Assembly (NCBI RefSeq): GCF_027920805.1
Contig: NZ_JANWOI010000002.1
Coordinates: forward strand, 124,001-188,000
Origin: Govania unica
GTDB taxonomy: Bacteria > Pseudomonadota > Alphaproteobacteria > Sphingomonadales > Govanellaceae
DNA: 64,000 nucleotides
Direction of reading: 5' to 3'
Shown here: in pieces, positions 27,857-37,160 of the stretch
Numbering within the stretch: the stretch's first letter is position 1
Layout of the letters: every line of letters starts with the position of its first letter
The notes under the pieces: generated by a model
Told to the model about the DNA's origin: nothing
Database searches by the model: none
Seen by the model: the letters and a program-made list of their open reading frames with translations, nothing else
Translations under genes and position numbers: made by a program

Positions 27857-27862
27857 CGTTCG

Positions 27863-28669
27863 TCAGTCCTTCTTTGCCGCAAAACCAGCTGACCGGGCAC
27901 GTGGGCCATGGAAATATTCCTTCACCCAGGGGTGATCGAATGCCAGCATGTCGTCCATCGTACCAACCACAATAACCCGCTTTTCCGCCAGAACGGCTAT
28001 TCTGTCACAAACCGTCGCCAATGTGTCGAGATCATGGGTCACCATGAACACGGTCAGCCCAAGGGCGTCATGCAACCGGGCGATGAGGCTGTCAAATTCG
28101 CTGGCGCCTATGGGGTCGAGCCCGGCTGTCGGCTCATCCAGAAACAAGATTTCAGGATCGAGGGCCAGCGCCCGGGCGAGGGAGGCGCGCTTGACCATGC
28201 CGCCCGAAAGCTCCCGCGGGAATTTATCCCCGGCGTCGGGGGACAATCCGGACATGCTGATTTTATAGGACGAGATTTCATCCATCAATGCTTTGGGCAT
28301 ATCGGTATGTTCGCGTAGCGGCACTTCGACATTCTGGGCGACGGTCAGCGAACTGAACAAAGCGCCGCGCTGAAACAGCACGCCCCAATTGGTGGAGAAA
28401 TTTTTGAGATTGTCACCATCAAGCCTGGCGACATTTTCGCCGAGTACATTGATCTCGCCAGCCGTAGGCTGCACAAGGCCGATGATCGCGCGCAACAGGA
28501 CCGATTTCCCCGCCCCTGAGCCGCCAACAATGCCGATGATTTCGCCGCGCCTGACGTCAAGATCGAGGTTGTCATGAATGACGCTGCGGCCGAAGCGGGT
28601 CTGCAACCCGCGCACGGAGATGATGATGTCGTCTGTTTCGCTGTTGAGTGTGGCGGTCATGGTCCTCAC
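27863..28669 (-). CDS. MCE-system ABC transporter ATPase (MlaF-like)
   Basis: This 268-residue ATPase drives lipid transport across the inner membrane. Walker A GGSGAGKS, signature LSGGMVKRASLARALALDPE and Walker B EILFLDEPTAGLDP are all intact. The LSGGM signature is typical of the MlaF/Mkl group. The ATG at 28669 overlaps the permease stop by 4 bp, which implies coupled translation. Confidence 0.94.
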   Translation of the reverse strand: MRTMTATLNSETDDIIISVRGLQTRFGRSVIHDNLDLDVRRGEIIGIVGGSGAGKSVLLRAIIGLVQPTAGEINVLGENVARLDGDNLKNFSTNWGVLFQRGALFSSLTVAQNVEVPLREHTDMPKALMDEISSYKISMSGLSPDAGDKFPRELSGGMVKRASLARALALDPEILFLDEPTAGLDPIGASEFDSLIARLHDALGLTVFMVTHDLDTLATVCDRIAVLAEKRVIVVGTMDDMLAFDHPWVKEYFHGPRARSAGFAAKKD

Positions 28670-29817
28670 ATCCCGATGGCGGAGAAAAACACCGCGAAAG
28701 CGGCATCAAGGACAATGACAAGAAAGATCGCCTCGACCACCGAGCGCGTGGTTTGACGGCCGACGGCCTCGGCCCCGCCTCGTGTCATCAAGCCTTCGTA
28801 ACAGCCGGTCACGCCGATGACGGCGGCAAAGAACGGCGCTTTGATCATACCGACCATGAAATTGTTGAAATCGAGTGAAGCATGCAGGCGCTGAACGAAA
28901 ACCTGCGGCTCGATATTGAGCGAGAGCCAACAGAATATGCCGCCGCCCACAAGAGCAATGATATCGGAATAGAAGGTCAGCAGCGGCATCATCAGAATGA
29001 TGGCGAGAATGCGCGGAATGGCCAGCGTTTCGATGGGGGAAATGCCGAAGGTGCGCATGGCGTCCACCTCCTCATTCAACTCCATCGTACCGATTTCGGC
29101 GGTGAAGGCGCTGCCCGACCGTCCGGCGACCATGATGGCGGTGATCAGAATGGCGATTTCACGCACGATCGAGATGCCAAGCAGATTGATCACCAGCACG
29201 CTGGCCCCGAATTGGCTCAGCTGGAATTCCCCCTGCTGGGCGATGACGACGCCGATCAGGAAGCTCATCAGCCCGACGATGGGCATGGCGCGGACGCCGA
29301 TTTCCTCCATATGAAACACCAGCGAGGTCCAGCGCATCCGCGACGGCGATTTGATCAGCCCGAACAGGGAGACCGTGACCATGCCGACGAACCAGACCAG
29401 ACTGCGCCCGGCCTTGAGGGATTCAACGGTGCCGCGCCCAACGTCCTCAAGCAAGCCCTTTGCGACCCGGCGCTGTTCCGGCTCGACCCGGCAGGGGTGG
29501 TCGTTCTTGCCCACTTCATCAATGAGGGATTGGTGGCCGGCCTGCGCGGCGGTCACGGTCACGTCGATGTTGCGGGCCTTGAGGTCGCGCGTCAGGCGAT
29601 AGATAAGCCAGGCTCCGGCGGTATCAAGGCTTGCAATATTCGCGAGATCAAGGCTGACCGGCCCATTGCTGTTTGCGGCAACCTCGGTCAGGGGGGCGTA
29701 AAGACTTCCGATTTTGAGAACGGTCCAGGAGCCGGAGAAATGGAAAACCGTGGTCTGTCCATTTGCAGCGCTTTCGAACGCCGGGTCACTTTTGGGTGTT
29801 GGTTCGGTGCCCGACAC
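28666..29817 (-). CDS. MCE-system permease (MlaE-like) with N-terminal STAS domain
   Basis: This 383-residue membrane protein first has a soluble STAS-like domain (about 15-105, with VSLDLANIASLDTAGAWLIYRL). In Mla systems STAS is normally a separate protein (MlaB); the fusion is common outside enterics. The MlaE domain follows, with GLMSFLIGVVIAQQG and the helical motif GRSGSAFTAEIGTMELNEEVDAM split over its centre. I chose the GTG at 29817, with AAGGA upstream. The open frame to 29874 lacks support. It is the first gene of the operon. Confidence 0.92.
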   Translation of the reverse strand: MSGTEPTPKSDPAFESAANGQTTVFHFSGSWTVLKIGSLYAPLTEVAANSNGPVSLDLANIASLDTAGAWLIYRLTRDLKARNIDVTVTAAQAGHQSLIDEVGKNDHPCRVEPEQRRVAKGLLEDVGRGTVESLKAGRSLVWFVGMVTVSLFGLIKSPSRMRWTSLVFHMEEIGVRAMPIVGLMSFLIGVVIAQQGEFQLSQFGASVLVINLLGISIVREIAILITAIMVAGRSGSAFTAEIGTMELNEEVDAMRTFGISPIETLAIPRILAIILMMPLLTFYSDIIALVGGGIFCWLSLNIEPQVFVQRLHASLDFNNFMVGMIKAPFFAAVIGVTGCYEGLMTRGGAEAVGRQTTRSVVEAIFLVIVLDAAFAVFFSAIGM

Positions 29818-29998
29818 TCTTGTCTGTCCTTTGTTTTTAACAGTTTGGCCTGAAAGGCAGGATACTTGAAGCATATGGGTTTCGTCACGAGAAAAGCCTC
29901 CCCTTGAAAACCCGGTAGGCTAATCTTGCTTTTTTGCGCATCCTTCGCGGGCCTTTCCGGTTGCCGGGACGGGACAATCGCGCTAACAGTTAACAATC

Positions 29999-30012
29999 CG
30001 AACGATCGTTTG
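29999..30012 (+). promoter_or_regulatory. Palindrome upstream of the bifunctional beta-oxidation gene
   Basis: CGAACG-AT-CGTTTG is a near-perfect 14-bp dyad 21 bases before the ATG at 30034. A shorter version, CGAACGTTTG, precedes the acyl-CoA dehydrogenase gene at 32516. The style fits a TetR-type fatty-acid regulator site. Confidence 0.5.
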
Positions 30013-30033
30013 AATGTATCAACAGGAGAGGTC

Positions 30034-32139
30034 ATGACCAGCGCCGTGAGTTATCGCAAAGAGGGGGCAATCGCCATTCTGACCGCGGACAATCCGCCGG
30101 TGAATGCCCTGGGTCATGCCGTTCGGGACGGGCTCGTGACAGGTATTGCACAAGCCAATGAAGATCCCGAGGTCCGGGCCATCCTGATTATCTGTGCCGG
30201 GCGGACGTTCTTCGCCGGGGCTGATATCCGCGAATTCGGCAAGCCGCAGGTGGCGCCCTCCCTGCGCGATGTGCATGAGGCCATGACCGCGAGTGGTAAG
30301 CTGATTGTCTCGGCCATCCATGGCACGGCTTTAGGCGGCGGGTTCGAAACCGCGCTGGCGAGCCATTACCGCTGTGCGCTGCCTTCTGCCAAGGTCGGGC
30401 TGCCTGAGGTCAATCTCGGCATCCTGCCTGGCGCTGGTGGCACTCAGCGTCTGCCACGCATTGCCGGGGTTGAAAAGGCGCTGGAGATGATCACCAGCGG
30501 CCGCCCGATCGGTGCCGCTCAGGCCAAGGCCATGGGCGCCATTGATGTGATCGTGGACGGGGAGCTGCTGCCTGCGGCCCTTGATTATGTGAACCGCCTG
30601 GTGGCGGAAGGCGCCCCCTTGCGCCGGGTCAGCGACCTTCAGATCGATGCCGCCAGTTTGCCGGATGGGTTTTTCGACGCCGCGCGGGCACGGCTCGCCA
30701 AGGAAAAACGCGGTTTCCTCGCACCGCAGAAATGCGTCGACGCGGTGGAAGCGGCGGTGACGCTGCCGTTCGCTCAAGGGTTGCTGCGGGAGCGCGAGCT
30801 GTTTGAGGATTGCATGGCCTCCACGCAATCGCGGGCGCAGCGTTATGCGTTCTTTGCTGAACGCGAGGCGGCGCAGATCCCGGGTCTTGGCAAGGAGGTC
30901 AAGGCGCGACCGGTGGCCAGTGTCGGCGTGCTCGGTGCGGGCACCATGGGCGGCGGCATCGCCATGAATTTTCTCAATGCCGGGATTCCGGTGACGCTGG
31001 TGGAGGTAAAGGCCGAGGCGCTTGATCGCGGCATTGCCACCATCCGCAAAAATTACGAGGCTACAGCAGCCAAGGGACGTATTAAGCCCGAGGACGTGGC
31101 TAAGCGCATGGCGCTGTTGACCGGCGCGCTTGAAAAATCAGCCCTGAAGGATGCCGATCTCATTATCGAGGCGGTGTTTGAAAATATGGAGCTGAAGAAA
31201 AGCATTTTCGCCGAGCTTGATGCCATTGCGAAGCCGGGCGCGGTGCTGGCATCGAACACCTCGACCCTTGATGTGGATGAGATTGCCGCCGCCACCAGCC
31301 GTCCGGGCGATGTGATCGGGCTGCATTTCTTTTCGCCAGCCAATGTCATGCGCTTGCTGGAAATTGTACGCGGAGCAAACACCAAGGATGACGCGCTGGT
31401 GACGGCGTTGCAGGTGGCGAAAACCATCGGCAAGGTCGGGGTGGTGTCCGGCGTTTGTTATGGCTTCATCGGCAACCGTATGCTCGAACCCTATGGCCGC
31501 GAGGCCGAGCTTGTGGCCCTTGAAGGGGCGACCCCGAGCCAGGTCGACAAGGCGCTTTATGACTTCGGCTTCGCCATGGGGCCGTTTGCCATGTATGACC
31601 TCGCGGGGCTGGATGTGAATCATCTGGTGCGGGAATCGCATCGCGATAAACTCCCGACCAACCCGAATTATTACGCCATCGGCGACGCGGTATACAAACT
31701 TGGCCGCTATGGTCAGAAGACCCAGGCCGGGATTTATACATATACCCCCGGCAGCCGCACGCCGCACCCTGATCCCGTCATCGAGACGCTGGTCCAAAGC
31801 GAAGCCGCTCGGCTCGGTATTGCGCAGCGGAGTTTTACGGATGCGGAGATCGTCGAGCGCTGCGTCTATGCCTTGATCAATGAAGGCGCCCGCCTGTTGG
31901 CAGAAGGCATCGCCTATCGCCCGGGTGATATCGATCAGGTCTGGTTGAATGGCTATGGCTTCCCGGTCTATCGCGGCGGACCCATGATCTATGCGGATAT
32001 CGTGGGGCTGGATAAAGTGGCGGCGAAGATTGCTGAATTCCGGGCTCAGTACGGCGAGGAATATTGGCCCCACGCACCGCTTTTGGAAAAGCTAGCAGCG
32101 GCAGGCAAAAGCTTCGCCGACTGGCGCGAGGTGATGTAG
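30034..32139 (+). CDS. Bifunctional enoyl-CoA hydratase/3-hydroxyacyl-CoA dehydrogenase
   Basis: This 701-residue multifunctional beta-oxidation enzyme has an N-terminal crotonase domain (about 1-190) with [15 protein letters not shown] and [11 protein letters not shown]. It is followed by an NAD-binding 3-hydroxyacyl-CoA dehydrogenase domain (from about 290; [16 protein letters not shown]) and C-terminal dehydrogenase domains. It belongs to the FadB/FadJ and peroxisomal bifunctional group. GGAGAG lies just before the ATG at 30034. The longer frame to 29926 covers the control region and is rejected. No thiolase (fadA) partner is adjacent. Confidence 0.93.
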   Translation: MTSAVSYRKEGAIAILTADNPPVNALGHAVRDGLVTGIAQANEDPEVRAILIICAGRTFFAGADIREFGKPQVAPSLRDVHEAMTASGKLIVSAIHGTALGGGFETALASHYRCALPSAKVGLPEVNLGILPGAGGTQRLPRIAGVEKALEMITSGRPIGAAQAKAMGAIDVIVDGELLPAALDYVNRLVAEGAPLRRVSDLQIDAASLPDGFFDAARARLAKEKRGFLAPQKCVDAVEAAVTLPFAQGLLRERELFEDCMASTQSRAQRYAFFAEREAAQIPGLGKEVKARPVASVGVLGAGTMGGGIAMNFLNAGIPVTLVEVKAEALDRGIATIRKNYEATAAKGRIKPEDVAKRMALLTGALEKSALKDADLIIEAVFENMELKKSIFAELDAIAKPGAVLASNTSTLDVDEIAAATSRPGDVIGLHFFSPANVMRLLEIVRGANTKDDALVTALQVAKTIGKVGVVSGVCYGFIGNRMLEPYGREAELVALEGATPSQVDKALYDFGFAMGPFAMYDLAGLDVNHLVRESHRDKLPTNPNYYAIGDAVYKLGRYGQKTQAGIYTYTPGSRTPHPDPVIETLVQSEAARLGIAQRSFTDAEIVERCVYALINEGARLLAEGIAYRPGDIDQVWLNGYGFPVYRGGPMIYADIVGLDKVAAKIAEFRAQYGEEYWPHAPLLEKLAAAGKSFADWREVM

Positions 32140-32153
32140 GGCTGAAATATGAT

Positions 32154-32458
32154 TGTCATGCCCGGGCTTGACCCGGGCATCCATGGGCCGAGCAGGCTGT
32201 GACATGGATTGCCGGTGCTCACGCCCGGCAATGACAGGACGGGGCAAGGATAATATTTGTCCGTCTTGCTGTGGTCCCGGCAATGAATCGCATATTCGTC
32301 ATCGCGAGCCGCGCAAGCGGCGTGGCGATCCAGGCCTTTGGGCGGAGGGACTGGATTGCGTCGGCTGCGCCTCGCAATGACGGTGAGACGTCTCGGCACG
32401 GGCGATTTCATAACCCTGACCCAATCTGTCATTGCCGGGCTTGACCCGGCAATCCATG
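32154..32458. repeat. Cluster of five family A and B intergenic repeats
   Basis: The gap 32140-32549 carries A (32154-32184), A' (about 32202-32236), B (about 32297-32332), B' (about 32350-32382) and A (32426-32458). The rest holds the promoter of the next gene. Confidence 0.85.
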
Positions 32459-32482
32459 CTCGCCAGCATATTCGGTGCGGGA

Positions 32483-32525
32483 TTGACGGATCCTTCATTT
32501 TGCCCTAAATTAAAACGAACGTTTG
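32483..32525 (+). promoter_or_regulatory. Promoter and operator-like palindrome of the acyl-CoA dehydrogenase gene
   Basis: The -35 TTGACG (32483-32488) and -10 TAAATT (32506-32511) are 17 bases apart. The palindromic CGAACGTTTG (32516-32525) lies at the expected start of transcription, a position suited to repression. Confidence 0.6.
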
Positions 32526-32549
32526 AAAATATTTTCGGGAGAGGCTCGC

Positions 32550-33755
32550 ATGTATTTCGATCTGTCGCCACGTGTGCAGGATTTGCGCGCCAAATTGCTC
32601 GCCTTTATGGACGCGCATATCTATCCGAATGAAAAGGCCCTGAAGACGGCCCATGATCAGCTTGCGGACCGGTGGGAGACGCCGCAGCTGCTTGAGGATC
32701 TGAAGGTCAAGGCGCGGGCTGCCGGGCTGTGGAATTTGTTTCTGCCGGAAAGCGCGTATGGGCCGGGGCTGACCAATCTTGAATATGCGCATCTTTGCGA
32801 GATCATGGGGCGGGTTTATTGGGCGCCTGAGGTGTTCAACTGCAATGCGCCCGACACCGGCAATATGGAAACCCTCGTGCGCTATGCGAGTGCGGAGCAG
32901 AAACAGCAATGGCTTGCACCGCTGCTTGACGGGAAAATCCGCTCCGCCTTTGCCATGACCGAGCCGCAGGTGGCGTCGTCGGACGCGACCAATATCCAGT
33001 GTGAAATCCGTCGTGACGGCGATGATTATGTGATCAATGGCCGCAAATGGTGGATCACCGGCGCGCCGGATAAACGCTGCAAGATTTTCATTCTCATGGG
33101 CAAGACCGACCCCTCGGCCCCGAAACACAGCCAGCAATCCATGATCCTCGTGCCGCGCGATACGCCGGGCGTGCGCTTTGTGCGGGAAATGACGGTGTTT
33201 GGAGCGGACGACGCGCCGCATGGCCATGCCGAGCTTGAGTTTGTGGATGTACGCGTTCCGGCGAGCAATATTCTGCTTGGGGAAGGGCGCGGGTTCGAGA
33301 TCGCGCAGGGTCGCCTCGGGCCGGGCCGCATTCATCATTGCATGCGTCTTGTGGGTCAGGCGGAGCGGGCGCTTGAATATATGTGCAAGCGGGTGCAAAG
33401 CCGGGAGGCCTTCGGGCGCAAGCTTGCGGATTTCGGCACCATTCGCGCGGATATCGCCAATTCGCGTATCGAGATCGATCAGGCGCGGCTGCTCACACTG
33501 CGGGCGGCTTATATGATGGATACCGTAGGCAACAAGGTGGCGAAAAGCGAGATCGCCATGATCAAGGTGGTGGCGCCCAATCTGGCGCTTACGGTCATTG
33601 ATCGCGCCATTCAGGCCCATGGCGCGGCCGGGATCAGCCAGGATTTCCCGCTGGCCCGCATGTATGCCGACGCTCGCACCCTGCGCTTCGCCGATGGACC
33701 GGATGAGGTGCATCGCGAATCCATTGCCCGGGCGGAGCTTGGAAAGTACAAATAA
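32550..33755 (+). CDS. Acyl-CoA dehydrogenase
   Basis: This is an FAD enzyme of 401 residues that introduces the first double bond into acyl-CoA substrates. The FAD/substrate motif [15 protein letters not shown], then GRKWWITGA, and the C-terminal [21 protein letters not shown] with [13 protein letters not shown] match the ACAD10/11-like branch, which acts on long or branched substrates. GGGAGAGG precedes the ATG at 32550. With the bifunctional gene upstream it forms a beta-oxidation pair under what looks like the same type of operator. Confidence 0.93.
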   Translation: MYFDLSPRVQDLRAKLLAFMDAHIYPNEKALKTAHDQLADRWETPQLLEDLKVKARAAGLWNLFLPESAYGPGLTNLEYAHLCEIMGRVYWAPEVFNCNAPDTGNMETLVRYASAEQKQQWLAPLLDGKIRSAFAMTEPQVASSDATNIQCEIRRDGDDYVINGRKWWITGAPDKRCKIFILMGKTDPSAPKHSQQSMILVPRDTPGVRFVREMTVFGADDAPHGHAELEFVDVRVPASNILLGEGRGFEIAQGRLGPGRIHHCMRLVGQAERALEYMCKRVQSREAFGRKLADFGTIRADIANSRIEIDQARLLTLRAAYMMDTVGNKVAKSEIAMIKVVAPNLALTVIDRAIQAHGAAGISQDFPLARMYADARTLRFADGPDEVHRESIARAELGKYK

Positions 33756-33788
33756 ATCAAGGAATAAGCTGGATCTCCCAAGATTTCA

Positions 33789-33823
33789 CGCCGGGCCCCT
33801 CGCGGGGACCGGCGATTTTCTTT
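33789..33823 (+). terminator. Intrinsic terminator after acyl-CoA dehydrogenase
   Basis: CGCCGG-g-CCCC-tcgc-GGGG-a-CCGGCG forms a 10-pair GC-rich stem with one mismatch, followed by ATTTTCTTT. Confidence 0.75.
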
Positions 33824-33889
33824 ATAGTGCTCTCTTCGGTTGCCGAGGCGGCCGGTTGGATCATGATGCAACAGATGATGGAGTTCGGG

Positions 33890-35749
33890 ATGAACCACAT
33901 GCGCAAATGGTCGGGAATGGCAGTTTCCCTCTCGGCACTGATGACGGTTCTGGCTTTGTCGGCCTGTGATAAACCCAAAAGCAATGAGCAGCCGACCAGT
34001 CAGCAAGCCCCCGCACAACAATCCGAAAGCGCCCGTCTCAATGCGTTTTTCGATGAGGCTTTCAAGCGGGACCTGAAGCGCAGCCCGATGCTGCAAACCT
34101 ATCTCGGCATGAAAACCGATTATAACAAACTCGATGATATGAGCGAGGCGCGGTTCGACGAGGATATCGTCATCGCCAAGGCCGATCTTGAACGTCTGAA
34201 GGATTTCGATCCGGCCAAGCTCGATGAACAGGCGCGCATCAGCTATGCCGTCTATGAGCAGGATCAGAAGGACAAGATCGAGGGCGATCGCTGGCGTCAT
34301 CATGATTACCCCTATAATCAGATGTTCGGCTGGCAAAGCGATCTGCCCGCCTTCATGATCACGGCTCATACAATTGACAATAAAGCCGATGCCGAGGGCT
34401 ATGTGGCTCGCCTGAAGGCATTCGTGCCGTTCCTCGGGCAGATCGATGACGGCATGAAGCTGCGCGCCGACAAGGGTGTGTTGCCGCCGAAGTTCGTCTT
34501 TCCGATCGTGATTGAAAACGCGGGCATGATTATCAAGGGCGCGCCGTTCGATGCCTCGGGTAAGGACAGCACGCTGCTGGCCGATTTCAAGGGCAAGCTC
34601 GCCAAGCTCGATCTGCCACAGGCGGATAAGGACAAGCTCGTGGCCGATGCCACGGCGGCCTTGAAGGACAGCGTCAAGCCGGCCTTCGATCATCTGATCG
34701 CTACCTTGACGGCGCTTGAGCCCAAGGCGACCCGTGACGATGGCGTGTGGAAATTGCCGGATGGTCAGGATTATTACAAATATCGCCTGCGCACCATGAC
34801 CACCACCGACATGACGCCGGAGCAGATTCATCAGTTCGGTTTAAGCGAAGTCGCGCGCATCCGGGGCGAGATGACGGCGATCAAGGATCAGGTCGGTTTC
34901 AAGGGTAGTCTGGCGGAATTCTTCAAGCATCTTCAGAACGATCCCAAGCAGTATTATCCGCAGACCGACGCCGGGCAGAAGCAATATCTGGCCGACAATC
35001 AGGTTCTGCTCGATGCCATGGAAAAGAAACTGCCGGAGTATTTCGCAACCCTGCCAAAGGCCAAGGTGGAACTGCGTCAGGTCGAACCGTTCCGCGCCAA
35101 GGGTGCTGCGGCGGCCTTTTATCAGCAGCCGAGCCTCGATGGCACGCGGCCGGGCTATTACTATGTCAATACCTATGACATGAAGCAGTTGCCCAAATAT
35201 GCCATGGCCGCCATCACCTATCATGAAGCGCTTCCCGGTCATCACATGCAGATCGCCATCAATCAGGAACTGCAGGGCATTCCGGAATTCCGCAAGATCG
35301 CGAATTTCACCGCCTATATCGAAGGCTGGGGCCTATATGCTGAAAAGCTTGCCAAGGAAATGGGCGGCTATGCGGATCCCTATAGCGATTTCGGGCGTCT
35401 GTCGGCAGAGCTTTGGCGGGCGGCGCGGCTTGTGGTCGATACCGGTATTCATGATAAGAAATGGACCCGTGAACAGGCCATCAAATATATGGACGACTTC
35501 ACGCCGAACCCTCATGGCGACAATATTCGCGAAATTGAGCGCTATATCGTCATGCCGGGACAGGCGACCGCCTATAAGATCGGCATGAGTAAAATTCTTG
35601 AAGCGCGTGATGCGGCGAAGTCTAAACTTGGCGACAAGTTCGATATTCGCGGCTTCCATGATGCGGTGTTGAAAAGCGGGGCGGTGCCGCTGTCGATCAT
35701 GGAGGAAGACGTGCGGCGCTGGGCCGATCAGGTGGCCGCCGGTAAATAA
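33890..35749 (+). CDS. DUF885 family lipoprotein (putative metallohydrolase), copy 1
   Basis: This 619-residue exported lipoprotein has a signal peptide ending LALSAC. The DUF885 body carries HEALPGHH at 445-452, a possible metal-binding motif, and GWGLYAEKLAKEMGGY further on. The family is predicted to hold peptidase- or hydrolase-like enzymes, but substrates are unknown. GGAG lies 6 bases before the ATG at 33890. An ATG at 33899 is possible, and the frame to 33827 overlaps the terminator of the previous gene. Two relatives lie in the window, at 53783 and 62836. No other peptide gene is adjacent to this copy. Confidence 0.88.
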   Translation: MNHMRKWSGMAVSLSALMTVLALSACDKPKSNEQPTSQQAPAQQSESARLNAFFDEAFKRDLKRSPMLQTYLGMKTDYNKLDDMSEARFDEDIVIAKADLERLKDFDPAKLDEQARISYAVYEQDQKDKIEGDRWRHHDYPYNQMFGWQSDLPAFMITAHTIDNKADAEGYVARLKAFVPFLGQIDDGMKLRADKGVLPPKFVFPIVIENAGMIIKGAPFDASGKDSTLLADFKGKLAKLDLPQADKDKLVADATAALKDSVKPAFDHLIATLTALEPKATRDDGVWKLPDGQDYYKYRLRTMTTTDMTPEQIHQFGLSEVARIRGEMTAIKDQVGFKGSLAEFFKHLQNDPKQYYPQTDAGQKQYLADNQVLLDAMEKKLPEYFATLPKAKVELRQVEPFRAKGAAAAFYQQPSLDGTRPGYYYVNTYDMKQLPKYAMAAITYHEALPGHHMQIAINQELQGIPEFRKIANFTAYIEGWGLYAEKLAKEMGGYADPYSDFGRLSAELWRAARLVVDTGIHDKKWTREQAIKYMDDFTPNPHGDNIREIERYIVMPGQATAYKIGMSKILEARDAAKSKLGDKFDIRGFHDAVLKSGAVPLSIMEEDVRRWADQVAAGK

Positions 35750-35783
35750 GAGGCGTCCTAATTTTGTAACAATTGCTTGTTAT

Positions 35784-35824
35784 ATCTCCAGTCATGCCGC
35801 CACAGGGGTGGCATGACTGGAGAT
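35784..35824 (+). promoter_or_regulatory. 15-bp hairpin that covers the ribosome binding site of the next gene
   Basis: Perfect arms ATCTCCAGTCATGCC (35784-35798) and GGCATGACTGGAGAT (35810-35824) with an 11-base loop. The GGAG ribosome binding site of the ATG at 35831 is inside the right arm (35819-35822), so the stem would hide it. No T-run follows, which argues against a simple terminator for the preceding gene. Confidence 0.75.
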
Positions 35825-35830
35825 GTAGAT

Positions 35831-36034
35831 ATGAGATCTTTACCCGTTCTTGACTATGACCTGGATGGCATTCGCCGTGTGGCGCGCGTCCTTTTGAAGC
35901 ATGTGCGCCCGGAAAATCGGTCGCGTGCCTATGAAGTGTTGGATGGCCGTCTTGGCGTCTATATGGTCGATCGCGCCATGTTGCGCGCGGAAATCGATCG
36001 TTACTTTCAAGGCGGCAGCATACAAGCCGCTTGA
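35831..36034 (+). CDS. Small basic hypothetical protein (67 residues)
   Basis: I do not recognise this protein. It starts MRSLPVLDYDLDGIRRVARVL, is rich in Arg and has a helical, soluble character (VRPENRSRAYEVLDGRLGVYMVDRAML). No signal peptide or Cys cluster is visible. GGAG lies 8 bases before the ATG, inside a hairpin, and a terminator follows, so this is a complete single-gene unit. An in-frame ATG at 35813 lies within the hairpin. A small regulatory or nucleic-acid-binding role would fit the charge, but nothing shows it directly. Confidence 0.65.
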   Translation: MRSLPVLDYDLDGIRRVARVLLKHVRPENRSRAYEVLDGRLGVYMVDRAMLRAEIDRYFQGGSIQAA

Positions 36035-36065
36035 AATCTGAGTTACCATTTCGCCTAGTGCGATG

Positions 36066-36101
36066 ATGCGCGGGCCGCTTGGCGCCGCGCATTTGTTTTT
36101 T
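36066..36101 (+). terminator. Intrinsic terminator after the 67-residue gene
   Basis: ATGCGCGG (36066-36073) pairs with CCGCGCAT (36085-36092), with further GCC/GGC pairs inside, followed by TTGTTTTTT. It ends exactly at the convergent ModE-type gene stop codon. Confidence 0.75.
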
Positions 36102-36499
36102 CAGCTGTCCGATGGTTTCAGCAGGGGTTTGAGGCCCTTGAAATGGCGCGCGGCCAAAGCCTCGATTTCGGTTTGCATGGTGCGATAGCGCTTCAGGATA
36201 TCGAGCCCGAACGGCGTCACCGCAGCCCCACCCCCGCGCAACCCGCCATGAGCCGCCGCCACGAGCGGTTCCCGAAAGCCCTTGTTCATACTGTCCACCA
36301 TCAGCCAGGCGCGGCGATAGCTGAGGCCCATGGTCTTTGCGGCGGCGGTGATCGATCCGTCACGGGAAATAGCGTCCAGGAGATCGGCCTTGCCCGGCCC
36401 AAGGACAATCTCCTGCCCCTGAAGCACGCGCGCATAGAGCTTGAGCCGTGGCGCAAGCTCTGCGGATAATGGTTCGGAAGTTGAAGCTGAGCGTGACAT
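36101..36499 (-). CDS. ModE-type winged-helix regulator, single domain
   Basis: This 132-residue protein is homologous to the DNA-binding half of ModE. It shows the ModE pattern GSITAAAKTMGLSYRRAW (recognition helix), MNKGFREPLV and GGLRGGGAAVTPFG. It lacks the C-terminal molybdate-binding TOBE (Mop) domains, as do other stand-alone members. The open frame extends to 36595, but the ATG at 36499 fits the family start. It is downstream of a secreted-protein gene on the same strand. A Mo-box-like site lies 0.6 kb away before the divergent TonB receptor. The effector is unknown. Confidence 0.88.
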   Translation of the reverse strand: MSRSASTSEPLSAELAPRLKLYARVLQGQEIVLGPGKADLLDAISRDGSITAAAKTMGLSYRRAWLMVDSMNKGFREPLVAAAHGGLRGGGAAVTPFGLDILKRYRTMQTEIEALAARHFKGLKPLLKPSDS

Positions 36500-36575
36500 A
36501 GCCGTTCCCAAAAAGCCGATGCGCACATCATAATGCCTTTGGGAGCGGCGGCAATTTATTCCGTTGCTTAGGCTG

Positions 36576-37049
36576 TTACGGCGCTTTGCGGACAATCAGA
36601 AAATCGACAGCGGCCGTAAAGCTTTTGGAGAGATTGAGCGTTGCCAGACCAGCCTTGAGGGGAAATTCCACCGTCTTGCGGATGCTCGTGCAGGGGGCAT
36701 AATCATGGCCATGTTTCACGACGCGCAGGGTCACACCTTTCTGGATGACATCGATCCAGATCGGCTTGCTGGCCGAGATCATATAGATGCCGTCCGCCGG
36801 GACGTCCAGACTGAACGTGCCTGCATGGGTTTTGTCGGCGGCTTCCGGCAGTTTGGCGGTGACGCGCTTGTTGAGCGGCGCTGCGGCTTTCGTGGCGATG
36901 GCCGCGCTGGGTTTGCCCCAGGCCGTGAAGGCGGCGGGAAAGACCGTATCGATTTTGTCGCAGGCGGGTTTGGCGGCTGTCTCATACGCGTGGGCCTGGG
37001 TTGATGCCGCGACGATCATAGCCAGGCCCAATAACATGGATTTTGTCAT
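36576..37049 (-). CDS. Secreted protein of unknown function beside a TonB receptor
   Basis: This 157-residue protein has a clear signal peptide (MLLGLAMIVAASTQAHA). The mature part has two Cys (30 and 120), which could form a disulfide, and a beta-rich pattern such as HAGTFSLDVPADGIYMIS and VTLRVVKHGHDYAPC, like small beta-sandwich periplasmic domains. I do not recognise a family. It is divergent from the TonB-dependent receptor across a 111-bp shared control region and upstream of the ModE-type gene. Binding of the receptor's ligand in the periplasm would be a reasonable guess. Confidence 0.75.
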   Translation of the reverse strand: MTKSMLLGLAMIVAASTQAHAYETAAKPACDKIDTVFPAAFTAWGKPSAAIATKAAAPLNKRVTAKLPEAADKTHAGTFSLDVPADGIYMISASKPIWIDVIQKGVTLRVVKHGHDYAPCTSIRKTVEFPLKAGLATLNLSKSFTAAVDFLIVRKAP

Positions 37050-37101
37050 TTGTTTTCCCCGGTGGCTTTTGGAGTTCGATATGTTTGACCGTATACAGCG
37101 A

Positions 37102-37129
37102 ATCGTTATATACGCCACGATATATTGCA
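37102..37129. promoter_or_regulatory. Mo-box-like ModE site candidate
   Basis: ATCGTTATATA (37102-37112) agrees with the ModE half-site as I recall it. After 8 bases, TATATTGCA (37121-37129) is a weaker inverted half (TATAT conserved). It lies 32 bp before the receptor start and about 50 bp from the divergent gene. Confidence 0.45.
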
Positions 37130-37160
37130 ACCCAAAAAGTATAACTGGGCCGGAGGAAAT

